Assembly: GCA_018062085.1 (NCBI GenBank)
Contig: JAGOSY010000001.1
Span: 62,001-126,000 of the forward strand
Direction of reading: 5' to 3'
Length of the DNA stretch: 64,000 bases
Origin: a bacterium
GTDB lineage: Bacteria; Cyanobacteriota; Vampirovibrionia; Obscuribacterales; Obscuribacteraceae
Part shown: one piece after another, positions 35,367-43,773 of the stretch
Position numbering within the stretch: position 1 is the first letter of the stretch
How the letters are laid out: the number at the start of each line of letters is the position of its first letter
Position numbers and translations under genes: made by a program
Notes under the pieces: generated by a model
Database searches by the model: none
Told to the model about the DNA's origin: nothing
What the model saw: only the letters and a program-made list of their open reading frames with translations

Positions 35367-36302
35367 CTAGAGATTGAATGGTGAATAATCGAGAAATTCT
35401 ACTTCAACGCCAGGAAGGCTAAAGCGTTGCCAGCGCTCAATATCTAAGGTCCAAAATCTATTTGTGCCACCAGTTTGGTTTTCGCTATCTTCTTGGTCAA
35501 AGAGAACTTCAGCAACACCAGTAACTTGCAGAGCTTGCTGCTTGGCAAAATCAATAAATATGACGCCGGCTCTATTGTTCAATTGAAAATTTCCAAAAGT
35601 GTTGAACATACCATTGCCCGCATAGTCAGGCACTCGAATACGCTTAGGACTCACCACTTTAGCAAAACCAGGATTGCCACCACGGTGAGAAACATCGATG
35701 TTGGCAGCATGATTGGCATCAGAAATATCGGCGTAGCTGCTGGCCACAAATAAAGTATCGCAGTTAGCAATCAATTCTACTTCAGGCAAAGCCAATTCAA
35801 AACCGGAACTAAGACTCTGCTCCGAGCTAGTGTCAGCGCCACTGGTCACCCGCACCTTTCTTCTTTGAATATATTTAGGACAAAGAGGAAAAGACTTTTC
35901 AACCGATAGCACTAAGTCGTTCGCCGCCAAAGCTGCTCGGCCATTAATTTTGAGCCGCCGCCTTGTTTCTAACTCAATCATCAAAGTGCCTATGCGGTCA
36001 TCGTACAGAAGATTCTCAAGTACAGGATCGCCCTTCGCTACTGCCGCTTGCTTTAGATCAATATGAACAGTAAGGGTGCCTTCAGCCCGCATAAAACCAA
36101 TGGCACCAAAAATCACCGAAGCCCAAAGAGAACCATCGCTAGCTTCAGTACCAACTGCCACCAGAGGCTGCCGAGCAATGAAGCTCAAGGCACCCTCTAG
36201 TATTTCAGCCTTAACCACAGCGCCATTGGCCCTAGCGCGGGCAGTATCACCTGCCCGCTTTTGAACCTCTAATTCACCTTGATGAAATGGACCTTGTTTC
36301 AT
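35367..36302 (-). CDS. FMN-binding split-barrel (pyridoxamine 5'-phosphate oxidase-like) protein
   Basis: A 311-residue soluble flavin-binding-type protein. The segment FIARQPLVAVGTEASDGSLWASVIFG and later FVASSYADISDANHAANIDVSHRGGNPGF and FNTFGNFQLNNRAGVIFIDF are typical of a subfamily of PNPOx-like proteins with two barrel halves. A Cys-containing FPLCPKYIQRR motif also belongs to this subfamily. Such enzymes bind FMN or F420; the natural substrate is unknown. It follows the DsrE-like gene by 12 bases and lies downstream of a TetR operator (36746), so both appear to be derepressed together. Confidence 0.8.
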   Translation of the reverse strand: MKQGPFHQGELEVQKRAGDTARARANGAVVKAEILEGALSFIARQPLVAVGTEASDGSLWASVIFGAIGFMRAEGTLTVHIDLKQAAVAKGDPVLENLLYDDRIGTLMIELETRRRLKINGRAALAANDLVLSVEKSFPLCPKYIQRRKVRVTSGADTSSEQSLSSGFELALPEVELIANCDTLFVASSYADISDANHAANIDVSHRGGNPGFAKVVSPKRIRVPDYAGNGMFNTFGNFQLNNRAGVIFIDFAKQQALQVTGVAEVLFDQEDSENQTGGTNRFWTLDIERWQRFSLPGVEVEFLDYSPFNL

Positions 36303-36314
36303 GATTTCACACTT

Positions 36315-36689
36315 CTAGAAATTCAAAATAATATAGCCATCACTGACAAGTTTACGCACGCTCGGTAAACCAGTTGTACCCGGCACAGGATTGTCTTTGA
36401 TCAAATCTAGACCCTGTTTCTCGACCTCGGCTGTAGCGCCAAATACATCAGCACAGCCGCAAGAGACGCCAGCAACTTTATCAAGCACTGATTGATAGAG
36501 TGCGTGGGCAGGATGAGCTTGCTTACTCAATTCGCCAACCCACCGGGTGCCTGCACCTTGGAACAGAAGAGTGACTTCGTCGCCCTGTTGCTTAAAGTCA
36601 TAGGTAGCAGCAAGGGCATTAAATACTCTGCCGAGCGACTCTTCACTACCGTTCTTAGGGTCTGAATAAACTATTACAGCTGCCTTCAT
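36315..36689 (-). CDS. DsrE-family protein
   Basis: A 124-residue protein of the DsrE/DsrF-like fold (KAAVIVYSDPKNGSEESLGRVFNAL start, FQGAGTRWV loop, then a CGCADVFGA cysteine pair near residue 79 and a SDGYIILNF end). Related proteins carry sulfur on a conserved Cys; which of the two Cys would act here is not known. First gene of a two-gene unit with the PNPOx-like gene and sits about 57 bases behind a TetR-type palindrome. Its presence with a flavin protein hints at a response to an oxidant or electrophile. Confidence 0.82.
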   Translation of the reverse strand: MKAAVIVYSDPKNGSEESLGRVFNALAATYDFKQQGDEVTLLFQGAGTRWVGELSKQAHPAHALYQSVLDKVAGVSCGCADVFGATAEVEKQGLDLIKDNPVPGTTGLPSVRKLVSDGYIILNF

Positions 36690-36745
36690 GATGAAACTCC
36701 TTATTACTCTTATGCTTTTACTGAATGCCTACAGTTAAATTTCTA

Positions 36746-36761
36746 TACCGAACGTTCGGTA
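36746..36761. promoter_or_regulatory. TetR-type operator TACCGAACGTTCGGTA upstream of dsrE-like gene
   Basis: A perfect 16-bp palindrome between the TetR-family gene and the DsrE/PNPOx pair. A weaker related copy (CCAGAACGATCGGTA) lies 28 bases away at about 36775-36789, and a 15/16 copy stands before the TetR gene itself. The TACCGAACGNTCGGTA pattern resembles operators of AcrR/TetR-type repressors. Confidence 0.75.
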
Positions 36762-36848
36762 CAATTTCAACATACCAGAACGATCGGTACACTGTCAAGC
36801 TAATGCACCCAATAGTAAAAAGAAAAATAGTCAGATCCTAGAAATGCC

Positions 36849-37397
36849 TCAACTGCCAAGCAGCATAGAGGGTATTTCGCGAATGACACGCCTGAAGAGG
36901 GCACGATTGCCCAAAGCGCGCGAAACCACCAACGCCCCTTGAATAGCAATCAGAATGTTTTCCGCACGCTCCCTAGCGATTCTCTTTGACAGTCCAGCTT
37001 CAATACCCACTTCAGCAATTGCCTGAATCCAGCCCTCAATAGATGCACCAATCAACTCCTGAAAGAGCTCACTAGCGTCACCAAGTGTCAGACCTTCTAT
37101 CAGACAACCCTTGTTGCCACAGTCATAGAAATCTTCTACGACCTTGGCCATATTGGTAAGCTTCTGCTTAGGACTACCGTTGGCTTTCAGTGGCGCGATA
37201 AAGTGTTCCTCAACCGCTTGATCAACAAGCATGAGCACTTCTCGAGCCATCTGCTCTTTGCCTTGAGGAAAATGATGATATAGGCTAGCCTTCCCTAGGC
37301 CGGTGGCCTCAGAAATGCGAGCAATAGTTACACCGTCGTAGCCAAACTTGCGAAAAAGTTCAAGCAACTCTGGCAAAATTGTTTGTCGCGACGCCAC
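36849..37397 (-). CDS. TetR-family transcriptional regulator
   Basis: A 182-residue repressor. The N-terminal helix-turn-helix is clear (RKFGYDGVTIARISEATGLGKASLYHHFP), with a C-terminal ligand-binding part including DCGNKGCLIEGL (two Cys), as in the group whose members control neighbouring flavoenzymes or efflux genes. Its own promoter region has a TACCGAACGTTCGCTA site (37435) and the next gene downstream has the perfect version (36746), so it very likely represses itself and the DsrE/PNPOx pair. The inducer is unknown. The two Cys in a loop could sense thiol-reactive compounds; this is a guess. Confidence 0.92.
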   Translation of the reverse strand: MASRQTILPELLELFRKFGYDGVTIARISEATGLGKASLYHHFPQGKEQMAREVLMLVDQAVEEHFIAPLKANGSPKQKLTNMAKVVEDFYDCGNKGCLIEGLTLGDASELFQELIGASIEGWIQAIAEVGIEAGLSKRIARERAENILIAIQGALVVSRALGNRALFRRVIREIPSMLLGS

Positions 37398-37434
37398 AAA
37401 GAACTCCTACAAAGAGTAACCACTCACTGCATCT

Positions 37435-37450
37435 TACCGAACGTTCGCTA
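37435..37450. promoter_or_regulatory. TetR autoregulatory operator TACCGAACGTTCGCTA
   Basis: A 15/16 copy of the palindrome at 36746, lying 37 bases upstream of the TetR gene start. It is placed where a repressor would block its own promoter. Confidence 0.65.
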
Positions 37451-37502
37451 CGCAGTCAAATGCTTATCCCTACGCAGAGACGCTGGTGGCTTTTTAAGAC
37501 TC

Positions 37503-37877
37503 TTAGTGCTTCACCAATTGTTTAAGTTCAAGCTCTGCTGCCAACCAATGCTCTACGTCATTGCCGTGAACATGAGCTGCACTCTGCCACATTTCATAGG
37601 CTCTTTGAGCAACCTGCTGAGGAGTAACAACGGCAACGGTAGTAACAGCAGGGGCAGTGGCCAGAGTGGTCACAACCGCAGTAACAACAGCAGGAGTAGT
37701 AACAACTGGGGTAGTTACCGCTAAAGCAGTTGTTGCAGGAGCAGCAGCTTCTGGCGTAATAGTAACATTAGAGACAACGTGCTCAACGGTTGGTGAGGAT
37801 GGCTCAGTTACTGCCGCTTTAGCAGCAGTGGCTTTAACTGTTTTGGCCTTTGTAGTTTTTGCTTTAGAAACTGTCAT
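37503..37877 (-). CDS. DUF2934 protein with Ala/Thr/Val low-complexity N-terminus
   Basis: A 124-residue protein from ATG 37877, which has GAGGATAAG upstream; the frame itself opens at 37925. The N-terminal KAKTTKAKTVKATAAKAA is Lys/Ala-rich (histone H1-like), followed by about 60 residues of Val/Thr/Ala/Pro repeats (TTPVVTTPAVVTAVV). The end, RAYEMWQSAAHVHGNDVEHWLAAE, matches the short DUF2934 domain (RAyelWe..g.p.g.d.eHWl.AE), of unknown function. The basic N-terminus could bind nucleic acid. No same-strand neighbour is close, so it is probably transcribed alone. Confidence 0.75.
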   Translation of the reverse strand: MTVSKAKTTKAKTVKATAAKAAVTEPSSPTVEHVVSNVTITPEAAAPATTALAVTTPVVTTPAVVTAVVTTLATAPAVTTVAVVTPQQVAQRAYEMWQSAAHVHGNDVEHWLAAELELKQLVKH

Positions 37878-38137
37878 CTCAATCTTATCCTCACCGTGGT
37901 GCACTAAACGCTTTACCTGAAACACGACATATACGAAGTACGTGCATTCGAAAACGTTCTTTTATCAATGCAATACTAGCAGTGCTGAAATCGCAAGAAT
38001 TGGCAGAAAGCCCTACGGTATCTTGATTTAGCGTATTTCTAAAAATTCAGCAACAGAGTAATCTCTCTACACAAATAACAAAATCAGAAGTGAAACGAGC
38101 CATCACAGGAAGTGCCCATTTATCCAAAGAAATGAGC

Positions 38138-38440
38138 TTACGACTGTTTTTGTCTCTTCTTTTCTGGATACAGAAACTTAAGCAAGTGAGTGATTCTCTC
38201 AAGCAGCTGAGCTTGAACCGCCGGGTCTTGCGAGCACGAAGTAAGCTCATACCGACTAAAAAGTCTGGATACCCGTTTACCATCTTTCGACACTATCGAC
38301 AACGCAACAAAGAGATCGTTACTCTCAGGTAACCAACTAGCAGTGATGCTTGGAAGCTTGTCTTCTCGGCAAATGCGTTGAATAGCAGTTTCAACCCAGG
38401 CTGCGCCGGCTCTATCAATATTATTCACACTGTTACTCAC
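38138..38440 (-). CDS. Hypothetical protein coupled to the LRV-repeat gene
   Basis: A 100-residue soluble protein that begins within the stop of the preceding LRV gene (ATGA overlap at 38437-38440), good evidence that it is translated. The sequence (WVETAIQRICREDKLPSI, then LFVALSIVSKDGKRVSRLFSRYELT) is amphipathic with a very basic end. No family is recognised. Confidence 0.68.
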   Translation of the reverse strand: MSNSVNNIDRAGAAWVETAIQRICREDKLPSITASWLPESNDLFVALSIVSKDGKRVSRLFSRYELTSCSQDPAVQAQLLERITHLLKFLYPEKKRQKQS

Positions 38441-39114
38441 GCTTTCACCAATTCCTTAATGGCCTCATCAATGCCAATCTGTTCTTCCCGAATAAGAGTT
38501 TGTAGGCGCAAGGCCTTTAGAAGGACCTCGGCTGTGACAACATCAGTTTGCAATAATGCCCGCCCCAGCGGTAGTGCATACAGGCGACTGTCGACCAGGG
38601 CCTCAGCGATGGCTGCTTCTTCGACCAACTTTGACTGCACTAGTAGTTCACCAAGCTTGTAACTATCACCAGGCACACAACCCTGACAACTCTCTTCCAG
38701 GGCAGCCTCAAACTCACGCCCAATCCAAGTAAGCTCAGCTTGCTTTCTAATATAAGGATTGCGATTCTGCATGAGCGCCACCAGAATATCGACAGAAACG
38801 TCTAGCTCTTTTAATCGAAAAGCTACGGGCAGTTCGTCATCTAAAGCTAGCTTCTCTAAGATGGCCGTTGGTGTAGAAAGATTAGTAGCCACAGCGAGGC
38901 GCACAAGGCGATCAGGATCAGTGGCCAGTGCATCCAATATGCTTGCCGGAGTATTACTATTTGCAGCTACAGCTGCGCGAATTGCCACAGGCGGAAGGCC
39001 ATGTTTTTGTAGTTGCTTTTCATCAAGGAGCTTAAAATAATAGGAGCCGACTGCATCAGCCGTCGTTGAAGAATCAGTCGCTTTGCCAATTTCACCCATA
39101 AAGACAACACCCAA
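38437..39114 (-). CDS. LRV/HEAT-like repeat protein with a GspE N-terminal-like segment
   Basis: A 225-residue protein. Two to three units of the pattern 'vA.NpsTP..iL..La.D.d..VR..vA.N' (AVAANSNTPASILDALATDP, RLAVATNLSTPTAILEKLAL) are typical of leucine-rich-repeat-variant proteins; the classic LRV proteins carry a 4Fe-4S domain, which is not visible. The C-terminal 80 residues (KLGELLVQSKLVEEAAIAEAL, PLGRALLQTDVVTAEVLLKALRLQ) resemble the type II secretion GspE N-terminal (MshEN) c-di-GMP-binding repeat, so signalling is possible. The start is TTG 39114; an ATG at 39099 is an alternative. Confidence 0.72.
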   Translation of the reverse strand: MGVVFMGEIGKATDSSTTADAVGSYYFKLLDEKQLQKHGLPPVAIRAAVAANSNTPASILDALATDPDRLVRLAVATNLSTPTAILEKLALDDELPVAFRLKELDVSVDILVALMQNRNPYIRKQAELTWIGREFEAALEESCQGCVPGDSYKLGELLVQSKLVEEAAIAEALVDSRLYALPLGRALLQTDVVTAEVLLKALRLQTLIREEQIGIDEAIKELVKA

Positions 39115-39258
39115 TAAACAAAGCCTAGAAAATCATACCTAAATGCGCAACTGCACACTTGCGCAACTACGCAATTATATTATATGACAAACTGCCGAGC
39201 ATTGGCAAGCCTCTTGCCCTAAGCAACAGCGGTCAGAGTCAGACTTTACTGCTATCGC

Positions 39259-39597
39259 CTAAAGACGCCTAAGGGTCTTTTGAATGTCGCTGAGATGAGC
39301 ATTGAAGATTTCTTTGGCAACATCTAATAGTTTAAAAACCTTAGGATCGCTGCACGAATAAAATATGTTTATGCCTTGCTTACGAGACGAGACAAGGTTC
39401 TTCGCTTTAAGAACTGCTAGCTGTTGCGATACATTTGGCAACTCGACGTTTAATCGATCTCTTATCTCAGAAACCGTCAACTCTTCGTTACGCAGCTCGT
39501 CAATAATGCGAATGCGAAGAGGGTTACTCAATGCCTTAAAAAAATCTGCCTTGAACTCAGCTAGTTTTACATTCTGATTTTTTTGACTCTGCGGCAC
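39259..39597 (-). CDS. ArsR-family transcriptional regulator
   Basis: A 112-residue winged-helix repressor. FFKALSNPLRIRIIDELRNEELTVSEIRDRLNVELPNVSQQLAVLKAKNLVSSRKQG follows the ArsR/SmtB layout, with the recognition helix at LPNVSQQLAVLKAK. The usual ELCVCD metal-binding cysteines are absent (EELTVSEI), and the only Cys is in IFYSCSD, so it probably does not sense arsenic in the classic way. It starts at GTG. No obvious target gene lies in its operon; the gene is 145 bases before the LRV gene on the same strand. Confidence 0.88.
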   Translation of the reverse strand: MPQSQKNQNVKLAEFKADFFKALSNPLRIRIIDELRNEELTVSEIRDRLNVELPNVSQQLAVLKAKNLVSSRKQGINIFYSCSDPKVFKLLDVAKEIFNAHLSDIQKTLRRL

Positions 39598-39894
39598 TGT
39601 AATACTTCTCTACAATTCATCTAAAAAAAGCAAGCCCTGCCAACCTAACGAGAGCAGCTAAGCCCAGTAATATCGGCACACTTGCAACACTCTGCAATTA
39701 TTGCACAAAGAGCTGAGACCGTCTATGAAAGCTACTCTCACTCAGTGGAGGTTGACAGGGGGGGCGGCCGTTGCTATATTCGAATTATGTAGCAATTGCG
39801 CAAGTTTGCAAGTTACAAAAGCGACAATTAAGTAGCAAGAAAAGCAATTAAGTAGCAAAAAGTTAGCAGGAAATTAGCAGGCAGGAAACTAAGC

Positions 39895-40194
39895 ATGTCT
39901 CCACAACTTTTGGTAGGCAACGTACCAGTCGAAGCAACAGAAGAAGCCCTCAAAGAATATTTCAATAGCTTTGGTGCTGTCCGGTCTGTAACAATCGCCA
40001 AAAACGAAAGAGGGAAAGGCAAGGGTTTTGCCTTTGTCGAAATGACTTCACGCAAAGAAGCGGTTCAGGCACATGCGGCCCTGGCCAGCTGCGAGTTTCT
40101 TGGTCGCAGGCTCTCAATTTCGCTAAAAGATGCTGTCGTCCCTGATTCTGGCGGACTATTCTCTTGGTTCAAGCTTTTCAAGCCAAAAGCTTAA
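39895..40194 (+). CDS. Small RRM RNA-binding protein
   Basis: A 99-residue protein made of one RNA recognition motif: RNP2 as LLVGNV near residue 4 and RNP1 as KGFAFVEM near 43, plus a short Ser/Pro/Lys-rich tail. Proteins of this shape (Rbp) are common in cyanobacteria and are cold-induced; they bind single-stranded RNA. Their presence here supports a cyanobacteria-related host. The upstream 100 bases hold repeats of the kind AATTAAGTAGCAA and GTTAGCAGGAAATTAGCAGG, likely leader RNA. The tail FSWFKLFKPKA is not the usual glycine-rich one. Confidence 0.92.
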   Translation: MSPQLLVGNVPVEATEEALKEYFNSFGAVRSVTIAKNERGKGKGFAFVEMTSRKEAVQAHAALASCEFLGRRLSISLKDAVVPDSGGLFSWFKLFKPKA

Positions 40195-40253
40195 ACGATC
40201 AAGCCAAGAGATGGTAAAGTGCTCCTTCCCGGCCCTATACAGGAAGGCTAGTC

Positions 40254-41987
40254 ATTCTCAAGGTCAACCGTCCCTTCAGTTTTTTGCTAAATCTAGTTGC
40301 TTTAACAGCTCTAGTAGCTCAGACATGCCCTGCTAGCGCTTTATCTCAATTGCCGCCCAAAAGCAACTTACCACCACCAGCGCCTGGCTCGGTGCCCATG
40401 GAACCCTGGCCTGAACAATTGGCACCATATATACCAACGGGCTTAGCCGACCCCCGCCTGCGACAGCAACTGATTGCGGCCCCAGGCACAAAGTCTTTTA
40501 ACTCAGCGCTAAGCGAAATGTATAGCGCTGAGCTATATCGCTACGGCGAGAAGCTAGTGAACGAAAAGAAGTATCGAGAAGCAATTGCCATTCTAGACCG
40601 CTCACTCAATGCCAGCCGCAGTGCCAATTCGGTTTTAGCACTAGGCAAGCGAGCAGAAAGCTATCTTGTCCTGGCAACCAGAACGAAGCCGCCTGAGCAA
40701 ACACGCTATTACCAGCTAGCCTTAGCTGATGCCAACAGTCTGCTAAAAGCGCAAGACCTAGATGTATATACAATTCCAAAACTTAAAGCCTTGATTGGCC
40801 TGGGCCGTAGACAAGAAGCGATTGACTGCTGCAACGCCGCCTACGCCTATGCTCAAATTTTTGGCCAAGATACAGCGAAATTGTCAGGCTATCTCCTAAA
40901 ACTAACGGGTAAGAGCAAACCCGACAACATTCTGGCAGTAAAAAGCCGAGATCTGGCAAAAGTTAGGGACACCGTTCTGCGCATGGTAAAAAATGATGTC
41001 ACACCAAAACTTGATTATGGACGACGCGACCAAAGTGCGGTATTTAGCGAGATCTTCCGCTTCAATACGGCCGGTTATGGCGAGCCTAATGCCATCGGAT
41101 TTATGATCAATCCAGCCACGGCTGCAATCACTCCAACCACGGTGCGAGAGTGGCTAGGGGCTGATGCAAAAAGCCAATGCCAAATCGCAGAAAACGAAAG
41201 CAAGACTAGACTAACGGCCAAGTATCCTTGGGGCGAATTAACTGCCGAATTCAACCACCCAAGCACATTAGCCTCCTGCTTTTCATTCAAGAAAGAAACA
41301 GCTGTAGCTGCTACTGGTGACGAAATATTTAGAAATCCTTCAGAGCAAGAGCAAGCTATTCAGGCAGCAAAGAATCAGACAGCTATTGTCGAGACAAATA
41401 ACGGTCCACCAACTTTTGCCGAAAATCTAAGTAAGATTGACAAACTGCTTGACACGGGGCACTACAACGACGTAATTACTCAAGTCGATGCCACACTTAG
41501 CTGGGCAGGCAATCCTTCAACCAAAGCCACTAAAGAAGCTATCCGCCCTCGATTAGTGCGATTGGCAGAAGCACAAAATAAAAGCAGAATAGCCGCTTAC
41601 TTGAAAGAAGCACCATTCTCACAAATTGCTTTGCTGATAAGCGCAATCAAGCTGGAAGAGCGCACTGAATTCTTTACCCCTGAAGAGTATGCCTCAAAAA
41701 AATATTACTTAAAAGGCAATATGAAACAAGACGGCACCGGCAGCTGTGAAATCTGGGGTGGGCGAAATTTTGAGCCTGTCTGTATTCAGGAAAAAGCTGA
41801 GGCCGCAAGCAAACTGTTTGCTGCTCTCCAAATAAAATTGCCATTTGACTATGGTTACGAAGCACAGCAAATTGCACCACCACCGGGGCTTTTAATTGAT
41901 GCAGTTCTAGACGAACAACAAGAAAGGGCCACAAAAATTTGGCAACAAACACAGAAAGAAAGAGAGGAGAATAATCTTGTTCATTAA
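40254..41987 (+). CDS. Exported TPR-like protein, probable ATT start
   Basis: About 577 residues. The first region is an export signal: LKVNRPFSFLLNLVALTALVAQ, then ASALS. The standard start (TTG 40284) would cut off the basic n-region, whereas an ATT at 40254 has a strong AGGAAGG site six bases ahead and gives a complete signal peptide. Residues 80-210 hold TPR-like helices (YRYGEKLVNEKKYREAIAILDRSLNA, then LALGKRAESYLVL). The C-terminal half is unknown and contains a second repeat-like part (LLDTGHYNDVITQVDATLSW). Its end overlaps the next gene by 11 bases. Role unknown; TPRs imply protein binding in the periplasm. Confidence 0.68.
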   Translation: MLKVNRPFSFLLNLVALTALVAQTCPASALSQLPPKSNLPPPAPGSVPMEPWPEQLAPYIPTGLADPRLRQQLIAAPGTKSFNSALSEMYSAELYRYGEKLVNEKKYREAIAILDRSLNASRSANSVLALGKRAESYLVLATRTKPPEQTRYYQLALADANSLLKAQDLDVYTIPKLKALIGLGRRQEAIDCCNAAYAYAQIFGQDTAKLSGYLLKLTGKSKPDNILAVKSRDLAKVRDTVLRMVKNDVTPKLDYGRRDQSAVFSEIFRFNTAGYGEPNAIGFMINPATAAITPTTVREWLGADAKSQCQIAENESKTRLTAKYPWGELTAEFNHPSTLASCFSFKKETAVAATGDEIFRNPSEQEQAIQAAKNQTAIVETNNGPPTFAENLSKIDKLLDTGHYNDVITQVDATLSWAGNPSTKATKEAIRPRLVRLAEAQNKSRIAAYLKEAPFSQIALLISAIKLEERTEFFTPEEYASKKYYLKGNMKQDGTGSCEIWGGRNFEPVCIQEKAEAASKLFAALQIKLPFDYGYEAQQIAPPPGLLIDAVLDEQQERATKIWQQTQKEREENNLVH

Positions 41988-42330
41988 GAAAACTATTACA
42001 GCAGTAGCAGTAGATTCAGCTCGCGACTATTTAAAAGAACGCCTGGCAGAGTTGAAGCAACTTGATTTAGACAAAGACGGCCAAAAAGATGTAGATCAAG
42101 TAATTGAAGTGCTCACTCATTTAGGCGAAAAAGTAAAGGAATCAATTGAGTCTACTGATTTTCCTAAACTTGCCACTGGCCTAGAGCAAGTCTTCAACGG
42201 CATAGGCTTAGTTGGTGATTCAATCGATCGAAAAAAGCTAGCTGATACCTGCGATGAATTAGCCAAAGGTATTGGCCAAATCGGCACGCTTCTGCGCCTA
42301 GGCATTGCCGAAGTGAAAAATCAACAATAA
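41977..42330 (+). CDS. Small helical protein with EF-hand-like loop
   Basis: A 117-residue protein starting at TTG 41977, inside the end of the TPR-like gene, with GAGGAG about 7 bases upstream. Helices dominate (ARDYLKERLAELKQL, VIEVLTHLGEKVKESIES). The loop DLDKDGQKDVD around residues 28-38 has the DxDxDG spacing of an EF-hand or dockerin-type calcium site, but it is a single copy. Coupled translation suggests a link to the TPR protein. No family is recognised. Confidence 0.6.
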   Translation: MFIKKTITAVAVDSARDYLKERLAELKQLDLDKDGQKDVDQVIEVLTHLGEKVKESIESTDFPKLATGLEQVFNGIGLVGDSIDRKKLADTCDELAKGIGQIGTLLRLGIAEVKNQQ

Positions 42331-42335
42331 CGAGT

Positions 42336-42638
42336 TTAGGCAACAGTTCTATGGCCAAATTGGTCTTCGCGTTCGCGCTCAATATCGCGTTCAAGTTGGC
42401 GCATGGGCCATAAACCAAGATTGCTTAACTGCACTTCTGAAAATGTGCCGCTGAGCCTGACAAAACACTCTTGCATTGGCCAGTGCTGACTAGCCGAGAT
42501 AGCGCCAAGCTCAATCAATATTGCTCTTATCTCTTCTACCGTGCACTCAGCCGAGCGAAGATAGTTAAAGCCTGTCTCGTGCGAATGAAAACTGCAATAG
42601 GGCGGATCGAGGTTGACAGTTAAAATGCCTTCAATCAT
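42336..42638 (-). CDS. Hypothetical protein, about 100 residues
   Basis: A soluble protein that I do not recognise (EGILTVNLDPPYCSFHSHETGFNYL, then CFVRLSGTFSEVQLSNLGL). A ribosome site GGTGAAG stands 7 bases ahead of the ATG. It is the last gene of the minus-strand stress cluster, 59 bases after a universal-stress-protein gene, and meets the plus-strand gene 41977 tail to tail with five bases between stops. Confidence 0.6.
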   Translation of the reverse strand: MIEGILTVNLDPPYCSFHSHETGFNYLRSAECTVEEIRAILIELGAISASQHWPMQECFVRLSGTFSEVQLSNLGLWPMRQLERDIEREREDQFGHRTVA

Positions 42639-42697
42639 TTGGCTTCACCAATGTTCGCTAAGAACCCTCTTTACCTTGCTTCCAATTTATTCTGATT

Positions 42698-43669
42698 TCA
42701 GTTCAGATTCGTTGCCTCCTCTTTCTGTGGAGCCTTAGGAGTATCTGCATTTACCAAATGCTCTTCTGGCAATAGCAGAATTGACGATAGGGCCAAATAG
42801 CGAACAAATAGAGAAGGAGAACCTCCCAGAATCGTCACTCGACTTTGACCAAGCAGGCGAGTTGGCATCACCGGCAGAGTAGAGCCCATATTGCTGGCAT
42901 CAGCACGCAGCGCACAGTGTCCTGGTATTTGCTCGCCATTCAAAGTAGAAACATCAGCTAATGAAATGACTTCAATGGGAGTGTCTTTGATGTTTGCATT
43001 TACCTCTCTCAGATCTTTAACAAGTTGCCTCGGTGACTCTTCGTGCCCACCGGTAACCAAGCAGAGTATGTTGGGCTTTTGACCGAGCATCTTAGCCAGA
43101 GCAAGGCAAGTATCTATATAGCGCTCATTGAGATGTTCTAGCGAAAGCAAAATAGTCATCTCTGGCATCAATGGCGCGTCGTCTTGAACAACTAGCAGCG
43201 GAGTGGGGCACTGATGAGCCAAAGCTTCTGCCACTGACATATTAGTGAAATGGGGCGAGATCTGGCGGCGGTGAGCACTACCAGCTTTGCTTTTGAAAGG
43301 TCTGTGCCCAACCACAACAAGATCGTGGCAGAGCGCTCTTTCGCTGATGGCCAATGCCGGATCACCATGATCTACAACAAACTCAGTTTTGATACCATGC
43401 TTAGCGGCTTCAGTAACATAGGCATGCTTAAGCTTAGTAGCCAACTCATGCTGTTCTTTTCTCAGCACTTCATAGGCAGCAAAATATTGATCTTGCGAAA
43501 TAAACCCAGCAGGCTCATGCACGATAAAATCATGGGTACTAGCATCATCAATTACATGCTGAGCTGTCACACTAGCACCAGTGGCATTAGCTATATGCCA
43601 GCAGAGACTGGCAGCATAGCGCGAATAGATTGAACCATCTAGTGACAAAAGTATTGATTGTTGAGACAT
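42698..43669 (-). CDS. Tandem universal stress protein (two UspA domains)
   Basis: A 323-residue protein of two UspA-like domains. The first starts ILLSLDGSIYSRYAASLCWHIAN, with HDLVVVGHRPF near the end; the second starts near 165 (PEMTILLSLEHLNERYIDTCLAL). Neither domain shows the full ATP site G-x2-G-x9-G(S/T), so it is likely a non-ATP-binding type. A strong ribosome site GGAGGGGCG precedes the ATG. Belongs to a cluster with two other Usp genes and a cation ATPase. Confidence 0.88.
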   Translation of the reverse strand: MSQQSILLSLDGSIYSRYAASLCWHIANATGASVTAQHVIDDASTHDFIVHEPAGFISQDQYFAAYEVLRKEQHELATKLKHAYVTEAAKHGIKTEFVVDHGDPALAISERALCHDLVVVGHRPFKSKAGSAHRRQISPHFTNMSVAEALAHQCPTPLLVVQDDAPLMPEMTILLSLEHLNERYIDTCLALAKMLGQKPNILCLVTGGHEESPRQLVKDLREVNANIKDTPIEVISLADVSTLNGEQIPGHCALRADASNMGSTLPVMPTRLLGQSRVTILGGSPSLFVRYLALSSILLLPEEHLVNADTPKAPQKEEATNLN

Positions 43670-43773
43670 TTCGCCCCTCCTAACCTACTCAGCTACCTGT
43701 GGTTTCTGCGTTTCTTAGTATGGCTGAAGCCAGAGGGTTAGGCATCAATCTTTGGGCGTAAAAATCTTACTAA

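Noticed and set aside
37657-37920. Val/Ala-rich frame on the plus strand
   Set aside because: Mirror of the repetitive DUF2934 gene on the other strand; its composition is an artefact of the repeats.
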